Made by a program: the position numbers and the translations under genes
Notes under the pieces: generated by a model
What the model was told of the DNA's origin: nothing
What the model saw: the letters and a program-made list of their open reading frames with translations, nothing else
The model's database searches: none
Part shown: in pieces, positions 54,986-63,421 of the stretch
How positions within the stretch are numbered: the stretch's first letter is position 1
Layout: the number at the start of each line of letters is the position of its first letter
DNA from: Larkinella soli
Lineage (GTDB): Bacteria; Bacteroidota; Bacteroidia; Cytophagales; Spirosomataceae
Reading direction: 5' to 3'
Assembly (NCBI RefSeq): GCF_003703975.1
Contig: NZ_QTJY01000003.1
Span: 310,001-374,000 of the forward strand
DNA: 64,000 nt

Positions 54986-57900
54986 TTAGAACGTCAGGTT
55001 GATACCGCCCGTCAGGGTCTTGAAAATGGACGAGGTGTTGCTGGTGGTCCCGTTGGGCAGGTTATTGGCGTTGGTGGTTTCGGGGTCGAGACCCTTTTTC
55101 GCGCCCGGCACCCAGGTCCAGTAGTTATCCGCCTGCACATACACCCTGAAATTCCGGACGAACCGCGCGGGCACTTTGACGTTGTAGCCCAGCGTCACGT
55201 TCCGCAGCCGGACGTAATCGCCCTTGAAGAGATAATTGGAAGACCGCTGTACGATGTCGGTATTGGTCGGGTCCAGGCGGGGTACGCCGGTTACATCCCC
55301 CGGTTTCTGCCAGCGGTTCAGCATGTCGGTATGAAGCTGGTAGCCGACCGCCGTAAACCCGTGCATGAGGCCGGTGTAATCGTAGTCGATGATCTTGTTC
55401 CCTCCGGCGAAGTTCAGCAGCAACGACAGATCGAAGCCCCGGTAGGTCAGCTTCGAGGTGAAACCGCCCAGCCATTTCGGAATGGCCGTTCCCTGGTAAT
55501 AATCGGTCGCGTCGCCCTGAACTTTGGTGGTGGTGCGCTCACCGGTCGGGTTGCCGCTCGCGTCCAGTACGTCCTGATACCACATCGCGCTGCCGTCCTG
55601 CGGATCGACGCCCGCATACAGCGGAATATGAAACTCATAGACCGACTTGCCGACTTCCCGCTGGAACTCCCCGCTCTTGATTACACCCTGCGGCAGGGAG
55701 GTGAGCCGGTTTTTGACGGTGGTGAAGTTGATGCCGGTTTCCCAGGTCAGGTTCTTCCCGCGGATGTTGACGGTATTGACGGCCAGTTCGATGCCCGAAT
55801 TGCGGAGGTCGCCGATATTTTCATCCACCGACGGAATGCCCGACGAGGGCACCAGAGGCCGCCCGAACAGCAGGTCGTAGGTATTTTTGACGTAATAATC
55901 CAGGTTGCCCCGGATGCGGTCCTGCAGGAAGCCAAAGTCGACGCCCACGTTCAGGGACGCCTGTTTTTCCCACGAAATCTGCGGATTGGCCAGATAGGTG
56001 AAGTAGACGCCGGAATTGGTCAGGTCGTTGTAACCGGTGCTGAACAGGCTCAGGTAGGGGAAGTAGTTGTCGGCAAGGATACCGCCGGCCTGGGTCAGCA
56101 GGCCGTTGTTCCCCAGGGTTCCGAAGCTGGCCCGCAGCTTGAGGAAACTCAGCGAGGTGATGGGTTTCACGAAGGCTTCCTCACTCAGCACCCACGAGGC
56201 CCCGACCGAGGGGAAGAAGCCCCAGCGCCGGCCGCCCTCCGGCGAGAACCGGCTCGACCCGTCCCGGCGAACCGTCGCTTCGAGGAACAGTTTATCCCGG
56301 TAGGAATACACCGCCCGGCCGAGGTAGCTGACGATGCGTTCGCGGTTGGTATAGCCGTTGGCAAATTCGGTCTGGGCGCCCGAACTGAGTTCCTTCAACC
56401 CGAAAAACGGAAAGCCGATCTTCTGCGAACTCATGGTTTCATACAGGAAATTATAGGCTTCGATGCTGCCCATCAGGTCGATGCTGTGCGGTCCGAACGC
56501 CTTCGTGTAGTTCACCATGTTGTTCCAGGTCCAGGAGGTGGTCAGGTCGTTCTGCCGGGTGACGCGACCGCCCACATTGGCCCCATTGCCCTGCCGGGGA
56601 TTCTCATAGTCGAGCAGGGAATAGGAATACCGGTCGATGCCGAAGTTGGAGCGGAGCCGCAGGCCGGGCAGGGGCCGCACTTCCGCAAAACCGTTCAGGG
56701 AGGTGGTGAACCGCTCGCGACGGGCGTCGTTCAGATAGGTGGTCGCCACCAGGTTCGAGGGGGTCAGCACCGGGCGGTCCTGGTTAACCTGACGGTCAGG
56801 ATTGGGATTCCCGAAGTCGTAGATCGGCTGGCCGTTGGCGTCGAGAACCAGGTTGCCCTTATCGTCGCGTTCGTACACCGGATAAATCGACGACATGGAC
56901 CGCGTGTACTGTACGACGTTATCGAAGCTGGACCCGCCCTGGGTCGGAGCGTTCTGATCGGCATAGACGAACTGGGTCCGAAGGCCGACCTGGAGCCAGT
57001 CTTTCAGATCGGAGGTCAGGTTCATACGGGCCGAAATCCGCTCGAATTTGGAGGTGATGAGATACCCCTCCTGCCCCAGATAGGCCGTAGAGAGAAAATA
57101 CCGGGTTTTGTCGTTTCCTCCGCCGACGCTTACCCCGACTTCCTTCCGGGCGGCATTCCGGTTGGTGAGTTCTTTGGTCCAGTCGGTATTCCAGAGCAGA
57201 TTCGCACCCGAAACCAGCTTACCGTCCGCGCCGACCGGCTGGGCGATGCCGTAGGGGTTGTACCGAAATTCGGACACCAGATTCTCGGAAGCAAATTGCT
57301 CGGGCTGGGGAATACCGGCGTCCTGCGCCAGGTTGCGGATGGCCTCCCACCCCAGTTCGAACTGCTGCTGCGTATTCAGAAACGAATATTCCTTCACAGC
57401 CCGCGACGACACCCCGTAGCTCGAATAGACGCTGATCTCGGTGGTTCCCTTCCTGCCCATTTTGGTGGTGATGAGAATCACGCCGTTGGCGGCCCGGGAC
57501 CCGTAGAGGGCCGCGGCCGAAGCGTCTTTCAGGACACTGATGTTGTCGATGTCACCCGGGTTGATGCTGTTGATGTTGCCCTGAAAGGGAATGCCGTCGA
57601 CCACAATGAGCGGGTTGGAGGAGGCATTGATGGAGCCGACGCCCCGGATGCGGATGGCCGGGTTGTCGCCGGGCTGGCCGGAGCCGTTGACGACCAGTAC
57701 GCCCGGGGCCGTTCCCTGAAGGGCCTGAACGGGCGATACCACCTGCTGCGCCCGGATCTGGTCCGCGTTGACGGCCGATACCGCACCGGTCAGCGCCCGC
57801 CGGGTCTGCTGCCCGTAGGCCACGACCACCACCTCCTGCAGCGAGCGGACATCGGCCGACAGGGAGACGTTGATGGTGCTGCGGTTCTGAACGGTAACTT

Positions 57901-58138
57901 CCTGGGGCATATATCCCACATAGGAGAAAACCAGCGTGGCGTTCGGCGGAACCGACAGGCGATAGGTGCCTTCAGGGTTGGTGGTAGTGCCGGTGCTCGT
58001 GCCTTTCACCACCACGCTGACGCCCGGCAGGTTGATGCCGTCCTCGGCAGCGGTGACTTTTCCCGTCACACTCACGTCCTGCGCCCAGGCCTGAACGGCC
58101 AATAACAGGACAACGGTAATGGATAGAATTGTTTTCAT
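54986..58138 (-). CDS. SusC/RagA-type TonB-linked outer-membrane transporter (second pair)
   Basis: 1,050 residues: signal peptide (1-19, ending AWAQ), carboxypeptidase-regulatory domain (about 22-90), plug with ALQGTAPGVLVVNGSGQPG, IRGVGSINASSNPLIVVDGI and ISVLKDASAAALYGSRAANG, then the barrel. The last three are the classic SusC signatures. With SusD2 it makes a surface uptake complex. Predicted promoter is element C at 58202-58251. It differs clearly in sequence from SusC1, so the pairs are not a recent duplication. Confidence 0.96.
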   Translation of the reverse strand: MKTILSITVVLLLAVQAWAQDVSVTGKVTAAEDGINLPGVSVVVKGTSTGTTTNPEGTYRLSVPPNATLVFSYVGYMPQEVTVQNRSTINVSLSADVRSLQEVVVVAYGQQTRRALTGAVSAVNADQIRAQQVVSPVQALQGTAPGVLVVNGSGQPGDNPAIRIRGVGSINASSNPLIVVDGIPFQGNINSINPGDIDNISVLKDASAAALYGSRAANGVILITTKMGRKGTTEISVYSSYGVSSRAVKEYSFLNTQQQFELGWEAIRNLAQDAGIPQPEQFASENLVSEFRYNPYGIAQPVGADGKLVSGANLLWNTDWTKELTNRNAARKEVGVSVGGGNDKTRYFLSTAYLGQEGYLITSKFERISARMNLTSDLKDWLQVGLRTQFVYADQNAPTQGGSSFDNVVQYTRSMSSIYPVYERDDKGNLVLDANGQPIYDFGNPNPDRQVNQDRPVLTPSNLVATTYLNDARRERFTTSLNGFAEVRPLPGLRLRSNFGIDRYSYSLLDYENPRQGNGANVGGRVTRQNDLTTSWTWNNMVNYTKAFGPHSIDLMGSIEAYNFLYETMSSQKIGFPFFGLKELSSGAQTEFANGYTNRERIVSYLGRAVYSYRDKLFLEATVRRDGSSRFSPEGGRRWGFFPSVGASWVLSEEAFVKPITSLSFLKLRASFGTLGNNGLLTQAGGILADNYFPYLSLFSTGYNDLTNSGVYFTYLANPQISWEKQASLNVGVDFGFLQDRIRGNLDYYVKNTYDLLFGRPLVPSSGIPSVDENIGDLRNSGIELAVNTVNIRGKNLTWETGINFTTVKNRLTSLPQGVIKSGEFQREVGKSVYEFHIPLYAGVDPQDGSAMWYQDVLDASGNPTGERTTTKVQGDATDYYQGTAIPKWLGGFTSKLTYRGFDLSLLLNFAGGNKIIDYDYTGLMHGFTAVGYQLHTDMLNRWQKPGDVTGVPRLDPTNTDIVQRSSNYLFKGDYVRLRNVTLGYNVKVPARFVRNFRVYVQADNYWTWVPGAKKGLDPETTNANNLPNGTTSNTSSIFKTLTGGINLTF

Positions 58139-58201
58139 AGAACGGATTGGACATGGGGTAGAGAATCAGGTTGTAATTCCCCTGCTGGGATAGTTTACAA
58201 A

Positions 58202-58251
58202 CAAATGTCCGAATCCGGGATGGGGGAATTCTACCCTTAAATGGGGGATTT
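58202..58251 (-). promoter_or_regulatory. Shared regulatory element C (before susC2)
   Basis: On the minus strand: AAATCCCC (58251-58244), 6 nt, AGGGTAG (58237-58231), 21 nt, then GACATTTG (58209-58202). A second TCCCCCAT lies inside the 21-nt spacer region (at about 58222-58229), one helical turn or two from the first. Confidence 0.65.
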
Positions 58252-58266
58252 TATCAGTCGGCGGGG

Positions 58267-58383
58267 ACCACCCCCAACCGGTGCGCCGGTCCGCCCCCTC
58301 CTTGGTAAGGAGGGGCGGCTACGCAGGGTTTGAATCTGGCAGCGCCCTCCCCCTCCTTACCAAGGAGGGGGTCGGGGGGTGGT
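58267..58383. repeat. Dispersed paired-palindrome element, copy 2
   Basis: Reverse-oriented copy of the element at 30298-30398. The shared core reads GGAGGGGGAGGGCGCTGCCA on the minus strand. The palindrome centre here is TTGGTAA in both arms, where copy 1 has TCATYAA in both. It ends directly at the stop of the response regulator (58384). Confidence 0.75.
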
Positions 58384-59034
58384 TCAGATCAGCCGGTCCT
58401 TGATGGCCTTTTCGATGGCCTCGGCTTTGGAGTGGACTTCGAGTTTCCAGTAAATATTCTTGATATGCGTCCGGATGGTTTCCTTGTCGACAAATAACTG
58501 CTCGGCGATGGTGGTGTAGCTTTTCCCTTTCGAGAGGAGTTCGAGCACTTCGGTTTCGCGGGCCGTGAGGGGCGAGTTGCGGTTCTTCTGGAACGAGGCC
58601 ACCACCATGCGGGCGATGTTGGTACTCATCGGCGCCCCCCCTTCCTGAATATCCCGGATGGCTTCCAGCAGGCGGGTGGGCTGCATGTTCTTGGTCAGGT
58701 AGCCCCCCGCTCCGGCGCATAACGCCTTGAAAACCAGCTCGTCATTTTCATAGACGGTGACCACGATGATATTGGTCTTGGGACGGAGCTTCTTGATTCG
58801 GGCGATGCCTTCGATGCCGTTCATGCCGGGCAGTTCGATGTCCATCAGAACGACGTCGGGGGCGTCCGTATGAATGTTCTTGATGGCATCTTCGCAGCGG
58901 TAGTACGTGTTGACGATCTTGAAGCCGTACGTACTGTTAATGAGCAGGGCAAAACCGTCGCGGATCAGGTTATCATCCTCGACGATGCAGATGCGGATGG
59001 TCTGCGGACTTCGTAACGGTTGAGTTACGTTCAT
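58384..59034 (-). CDS. NarL/LuxR-family response regulator of the Sus locus
   Basis: 216 residues from the ATG at 59034 (in-frame ATGs 12 and 48 bp further up precede only a hydrophobic run). Receiver domain with acidic pair VEDD, phospho-acceptor D65 in VVLMDIELPGMNG, T in IIVVTVYEND and K in YLTKNM; C-terminal LuxR HTH (LTARETEVLELLSKGKSY, KETIRTHIKNIYWKLEV). It lies between its likely sensor kinase and the susC2 operon, all on one strand. It is the best candidate to bind the shared elements A, C, D, E and F. The RR-kinase pairing is inferred from position. Confidence 0.92.
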   Translation of the reverse strand: MNVTQPLRSPQTIRICIVEDDNLIRDGFALLINSTYGFKIVNTYYRCEDAIKNIHTDAPDVVLMDIELPGMNGIEGIARIKKLRPKTNIIVVTVYENDELVFKALCAGAGGYLTKNMQPTRLLEAIRDIQEGGAPMSTNIARMVVASFQKNRNSPLTARETEVLELLSKGKSYTTIAEQLFVDKETIRTHIKNIYWKLEVHSKAEAIEKAIKDRLI

Positions 59035-59251
59035 GAGTGTGTTCATTAGAGTTTGCAGTAGGAAAATAAAGGGATTTGTCAAAAAACGGCCCCGTTTTTA
59101 CACCAACGGAACGATTGACTTTACGAAAGGGAGGTTGATGAAGCGGCAGATCGCCGGAGACTTCGTCCCGGTTCTCTGGTAATAGACACCCCCAATCCGG
59201 GGGACGTTGCGTTTAGACTTTCAATTTTTTTCAAATTCCTTCTCACCCGGT
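59035..59251. other. Gap between sensor kinase and response regulator, with a related palindrome
   Basis: At 59187-59205 the plus strand reads ACCCCCAATCCGGGGGAC, close to the centre of element A (TCCCCCAATCTGGGGTA), preceded by TAATAG as A is by TAATAA. No -7 box lies at the expected 21 bp on either strand. It may be a second regulator site or only a hairpin behind the kinase gene. Confidence 0.4.
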
Positions 59252-62200
59252 TCACCCAGGTTGCGGGATGTCCATCCGGAAGGTGATGGTCGTGCCCTCC
59301 ATCCGTTCCGAGGTGATCTCCACCCGGCCGCCGATCTTCTCGGCCCGGCTCTGGATGTTGTGCAGGCCGTTGCCCATCGACGACTTTCCGTTCGGCTGAA
59401 TGCCGATTCCGTTGTCCTTCAACTGCACCTCGATCCGCCGGTTCAGCATCGCGAAGGTAATCCGGGCCTCGGTAGCGTGGGAGTGCTTGAGCGTATTGCT
59501 CATGGCCTCCTTGAACAGGAAGATCAGGTGGCGGCTCGTCCCGACGGGCAGTACGGCCTTCCGGAGGTCGTCGGTGATGCCCAGCGCCTGAAAGGTAATC
59601 CGGGTCCGGTCGAAGACGTCGTCGCCGAAATCCTTCAGCCGGATGGCAATTTCCAGAAAGTTGTCATGTTCGGGATTGATGGCCCAGATAAAGTCCTTCG
59701 TTCCCTGATACAGCCGGTTGCTGTTGTCGCTGATTTTGGTCAGCAGGGGGGCGATCTCCTCCCCGTGGCCGTTCAGCTTGCTCTTGATGATCTCGGTCAG
59801 CATCGAAATGCGGGTGATCGTGTTTCCGAACTCGTCGTGCAGGTCCTGTGCGGCCATTTTCCGGACCCGCTCGTTCTCCGCCAGGGTCACGCGCTCCAGT
59901 TCCAGCAGATGCAGGACCCGTTTTTTAACCCGGTAGTTGTAATAGACCCGCGAACCGACCATGACCACGGCCAGCACCAGCACCAGGAACCACCACGTCT
60001 GCCAGAACGGCGGCAGCACCCGGATCGGAATCTGCAGGCCCGCCTTCGGGCCGTTCACGCGGTCGCTCCAGACGCCGTCGCTGTTGGAGCCCCTCACCTT
60101 CAGGATATACGTTCCGGGTTTCAGGTTCGTGAAGCTCACATACCGGCGGGTACCGCTATAGACCCAGTCGTCGTGGAAGCCTTCGAGCATGTAGGCGTAC
60201 TGGTTTTTCTGCGGGTTGGTAAAATCGAGGGAGGCAAACGAGAAGGAGAAGAAATTCTCGCCCGGCCGAATCTCGATCTCCGCATTCTGGGCCAGCAGGC
60301 TGTCGATGTTGACCGGCTTCTCGAATTTCTGAAAGGAGGTCAGCACCGTCCGGGGCAGATGGCGGTTGCGGGTCATCCGGAGCGGGTTGAAGCTGATCAG
60401 GGAGCCGATACCGCCGAAAAACATCTCTCCGTCGCGGCTCTGGTGGTAGGAGTTCATGTTGAACTCATTGATGGTCAGGCCGTCGTTGGCGTCGAAATTC
60501 TCGAACCGTTCCGTGGCCGGATCGAAGCACGAAAGACCCAGGTTGGTACTCATCCAGATGCGGCCCCGGGCGTCTTCGAGCGCCCCGTAGACCAGCCCGT
60601 TGGGCAGGCCGTCGCGCTCGGTATAATGGATGAACTTCTCTTTCCCGTCGCGGCCGTATACCATCTTGCTGAAACCCTTGTTGCTGCACACCCAGAACTG
60701 GTCGCGGCTGTCGCGCAGGAAGCCGAGCACCTGTTCCCCGATCAGGCTGTTGGGGTCTTTGGGATTATTTTCGTAGTGGGTGATCCGGCCGGTTTTCGGA
60801 TTGATCTTGTTCAGGCCGAAACCCGTTCCGACCCAGAGCATCCCGTTCCGGTCTTCCTGAACGGCATAGACCACGAAGGCCCGCAGGCTGTTGGGTTCTT
60901 TCGGATCGTAGCGGTAGGTGGTCACTGCGCCGGTGCGGGCATCGATCCTTCGGAGGCTCGAATACCCGCCTACCCAGAGGTTATCCCGGCTGTCTTCGTA
61001 GAGGCTCAGGACGCCGTCCCCCTGATCATCCGTTCCGGCGGACATTTCCTTGCCCGACCCGGCCAGCACTTTCACGAAATGATTCTTTTCCCGGTCGAAA
61101 CGGAACAGGCCGGCGGGGTTTCCGACCCAGAGCCGGCCCTTGCGGTCTTCCCGGATCGACTCGATCTTATCGCTTCCGATGCTGTTCGGGTTGGCGGGGT
61201 CGGCCCGGTACCGCTCCACCTGCATCGTCAGCCGGTCGATCTTCAGCAGGCCCTCGTGGGTGCCGACCCAGAGTTTTCCGGAGTGGTCCGTACAAAGGGC
61301 CCAGACCAGGTTGGCCGCCGACGATTGCTGCCGGTTGGTGATGATCGGCCACTGCCGGAACGTGTTCTTCGACCGGCTGTAGAGCTGCACGCCCGAATCG
61401 TGGGTGCCGATCCAGAGCACGTCCTCGTTGGGAGACGGTCCTTCGTAGATGGTGTTGATGTACCCGGTTTTCAGTCCTTTCCGGCCGAAGGGGTCCTCCC
61501 GGATGGAATCTTCATACCGGAGGTGCTGGTCGCTGATGATCCAGAACCGGCAGATGCCGCTTTTCTGGGTGCTGACCCACAGGATGTTGTTACGGTCGGC
61601 GTGAAGAGAGGTGATGACGTTGTCGCCGGTCTGGGCCGTGATTTCCCCCAGGATTTCCGACTGAACGAGTTTCGGATTGATCCGCGCCACCCCGTTGGTA
61701 GTGCCGACCCAGAGCGTTCCGTACCGGTCGACGGCCAGCGTTTTGACCCAGGAGGCAGGAAGCTGGTATTTCCGTTTTTCGGTACAGGCCACGATCGACA
61801 GCGGTTGGGTCGGTGCGGCTCCGGGCCGGGCCATCGGCAGTTCGGCCAGCCCGCCCCCCGTTCCGATCCAGAGGGTTCCGTTCGCATCGGGCAGCAGGGT
61901 CGTGACCACCTGAGAAGCCCGGTCGTCCGCGTTGCCCAGGCTGTAATGCTGTACCTGGTAGGAACCGTTCTTCCGGAAGACGAGCCGTTTCAGCCCCCAG
62001 CTCGTGCCGACCCACAGGGTTCCGAACCGGTCGGCTTTGACGGCATTGATGGTGGTGAGGTTAAACCGCCGGCGTTTGGGCTCGAGCAGGTCCCAGTACC
62101 GCTGAAACCGCCCGGTGAGGGGGTCATACCGATTGAGTCCGTTGATGGTGCCGACCCAGATGTGGCCCCGGGCGTCCTCACAGAGAGAAAGAATATGATC

Positions 62201-62491
62201 CTGGGAGAGCGTCGTGCTGTCGAAGGGATTGTGTTTATAGTGGGTGATCTGGTAGCCGTCGTAGCGGTTGAGGCCGTCCTGCGTACCGAACCATACATAC
62301 CCCCGGCTGTCTTTCAGAATGCAGAATACCTCGCTCTGGGAGAGGCCGTTGTCGACCGAAAGCTGATCCAGAAACCGGGAAGCGGAGCCGTGCCTGTACC
62401 AGGAGCTGCCTTTGGGCAGGTTCTGAACGGACTGACCCAGGCCCGCCGTCCGGAGGCTGAAAAGAATCAGTATGCCCAGTAGAGACCTCAT
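59252..62491 (-). CDS. Beta-propeller sensor histidine kinase of the Sus locus
   Basis: 1,079 residues from the ATG at 62491 (18 bp inside the longest frame; the predicted leader would be too short for the outer start). Signal peptide (RTAGLGQ end), then about fourteen Reg_prop units (each with WVGT or similar: VWFGTQDGLNRYDG, IWVGTINGLNRYDP, LWVGTHEGLLKIDR), a Y_Y_Y domain (FDFTN-like FASLDFTNPQKNQYAYMLEG), a membrane segment (TWWFLVLVLAVVMVG), and a HisKA_3 kinase with H in AAQDLHDEFGNTITRIS and ATPase boxes (EAMSNTLKHSHA, DNGIGIQ, GNGLHNIQSRA). It has the sensor of HTCS proteins but not their receiver/AraC parts, which are replaced by the separate NarL-type regulator. Confidence 0.94.
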   Translation of the reverse strand: MRSLLGILILFSLRTAGLGQSVQNLPKGSSWYRHGSASRFLDQLSVDNGLSQSEVFCILKDSRGYVWFGTQDGLNRYDGYQITHYKHNPFDSTTLSQDHILSLCEDARGHIWVGTINGLNRYDPLTGRFQRYWDLLEPKRRRFNLTTINAVKADRFGTLWVGTSWGLKRLVFRKNGSYQVQHYSLGNADDRASQVVTTLLPDANGTLWIGTGGGLAELPMARPGAAPTQPLSIVACTEKRKYQLPASWVKTLAVDRYGTLWVGTTNGVARINPKLVQSEILGEITAQTGDNVITSLHADRNNILWVSTQKSGICRFWIISDQHLRYEDSIREDPFGRKGLKTGYINTIYEGPSPNEDVLWIGTHDSGVQLYSRSKNTFRQWPIITNRQQSSAANLVWALCTDHSGKLWVGTHEGLLKIDRLTMQVERYRADPANPNSIGSDKIESIREDRKGRLWVGNPAGLFRFDREKNHFVKVLAGSGKEMSAGTDDQGDGVLSLYEDSRDNLWVGGYSSLRRIDARTGAVTTYRYDPKEPNSLRAFVVYAVQEDRNGMLWVGTGFGLNKINPKTGRITHYENNPKDPNSLIGEQVLGFLRDSRDQFWVCSNKGFSKMVYGRDGKEKFIHYTERDGLPNGLVYGALEDARGRIWMSTNLGLSCFDPATERFENFDANDGLTINEFNMNSYHQSRDGEMFFGGIGSLISFNPLRMTRNRHLPRTVLTSFQKFEKPVNIDSLLAQNAEIEIRPGENFFSFSFASLDFTNPQKNQYAYMLEGFHDDWVYSGTRRYVSFTNLKPGTYILKVRGSNSDGVWSDRVNGPKAGLQIPIRVLPPFWQTWWFLVLVLAVVMVGSRVYYNYRVKKRVLHLLELERVTLAENERVRKMAAQDLHDEFGNTITRISMLTEIIKSKLNGHGEEIAPLLTKISDNSNRLYQGTKDFIWAINPEHDNFLEIAIRLKDFGDDVFDRTRITFQALGITDDLRKAVLPVGTSRHLIFLFKEAMSNTLKHSHATEARITFAMLNRRIEVQLKDNGIGIQPNGKSSMGNGLHNIQSRAEKIGGRVEITSERMEGTTITFRMDIPQPG

Positions 62492-62522
62492 CCAGTCTGG
62501 GGGATACATATCCCCATTTTTA

Positions 62523-62530
62523 CAAAAATA
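62523..62530 (-). promoter_or_regulatory. -7 box of the sensor kinase promoter
   Basis: TATTTTTG on the minus strand, about 32 bp before the ATG at 62491. Operator A starts 20 bp upstream of it, so the kinase promoter and the plus-strand small RNA share the same site. Confidence 0.55.
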
Positions 62531-62550
62531 CGACGTTCCGGCGGCTTAAT

Positions 62551-62600
62551 AAATCCCCCAATCTGGGGTAATTCGATCGCGAATTCCGGCACTAACTTTG
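62551..62600 (+). promoter_or_regulatory. Shared regulatory element A (divergent, plus-strand promoter)
   Basis: On the plus strand: AAATCCCC (62551-62558), 6 nt, GGGGTAA (62565-62571), 21 nt, then TAACTTTG (62593-62600). The operator is nearly palindromic, and on the minus strand the kinase -7 box stands 20 bp away from it. Confidence 0.7.
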
Positions 62601-62605
62601 TTCAA

Positions 62606-62674
62606 ACATGTACATTTAGTTTAGGTTAAGAAAGCAGTAAAAGTAGCCTTGCGTCGACCAGGGCTATTTTTATT
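62606..62674 (+). ncRNA. Candidate small RNA facing trmH
   Basis: About 70 nt between the -7 box at 62593-62600 and the terminator at 62639-62673. It contains no reading frame beyond ATGTACATTTAG. Its 3' end touches the stop of the convergent methyltransferase gene. Element A before it is shared with the Sus promoters. It could also be just a short antisense or divergent transcript. Confidence 0.4.
62639..62673. terminator. Terminator between the candidate small RNA and the methyltransferase gene
   Basis: AAAAGTAGCCTT pairs with AGGGCTATTTTT (about 12 bp, one G-U), loop GCGTCGACC, then TATTTT. Also usable, more weakly, by the minus-strand methyltransferase gene. Confidence 0.7.
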
Positions 62675-63421
62675 TTACCGCCCCCGCCGGAGGTTGTCGC
62701 AGATCACCGCCGTGGCGATCCCGACGTTCAGCGACTCGGCCTCTCCATATCTCGGAATAGTGATGCGCCGGCCCACGAACCGCTCCACCTCCGGCCCGAT
62801 CCCGTTCGATTCGTTGCCCATCACGATGTACCCGGTTGTACCGAAGTCGGTGGTATGAACGCTGCCGCCGGTCAGAAACGCCCCGAACACCCGGGCGCCG
62901 TCCAGCCCGCCCAGATACTCCGCCAGGTCGCAGTAATACCAGGCGACGCGCGTAAAACTCCCCTTGCTGGCCGAAATGACCTTGGGATTGTAGACGTCGG
63001 CCGTCGAGGAAGAACAGATCAGTTTGCGGATGCCGTACCAGTCGGCGATCCGGAGGATGGTGCCGAGATTCCCGGGATCGCGGATGTCGTCCAGCACCAG
63101 CACAAATTCTTCGTTATCAGCGACTAAAACCCGGTTTTCCTTCGTTCCGGCTACAGCGAGGCAGCTGTCGTTGGTAGTCAGCGAACCGGCGCGGCCCAGT
63201 TCGTCGGGCGTCACCATTTCCAGCCGTACCCGTTGCTTATCCAGCAGCGGGGCATTTTCTTTGTAGAATGACTCGGTACTGAGAAGCACCTCGACCCGGT
63301 AATCAGACGTCAGCAGTTCGAGCACACTTTTGGCCCCTTCGACCAGAAAAGCGCCGTGTTCCTGCCGGTACTTTTTATGGTGTAACGACTGAATATACTT
63401 ACTTAGTGATTTGGAAAGCAT
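62675..63421 (-). CDS. TrmH/SpoU-family RNA 2'-O-methyltransferase
   Basis: 248 residues. An N-terminal substrate-binding part (RQEHGAFLVEGAKSVLELL) precedes the SPOUT domain with its knot motifs: VLVLDDIRDPGNLGTILRIAD (motif 1), YIVMGNESNGIGPEVE (motif 2) and ITIPRYGEAESLNVGIATAV (motif 3). It methylates ribose in rRNA or tRNA using S-adenosylmethionine; which base cannot be told (RlmB/TrmH-like). Its ATG overlaps the divergent tamL-like ATG (CATG). Confidence 0.93.
   Translation of the reverse strand: MLSKSLSKYIQSLHHKKYRQEHGAFLVEGAKSVLELLTSDYRVEVLLSTESFYKENAPLLDKQRVRLEMVTPDELGRAGSLTTNDSCLAVAGTKENRVLVADNEEFVLVLDDIRDPGNLGTILRIADWYGIRKLICSSSTADVYNPKVISASKGSFTRVAWYYCDLAEYLGGLDGARVFGAFLTGGSVHTTDFGTTGYIVMGNESNGIGPEVERFVGRRITIPRYGEAESLNVGIATAVICDNLRRGR

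Noticed and set aside
50031-62482. Very long plus-strand frames opposite susC1, susC2, susD2 and the sensor kinase
   Set aside because: All lie within recognisable minus-strand genes and read as Arg/Gly/Val/Asp-rich nonsense without domains. Long antisense frames are expected at this GC content.
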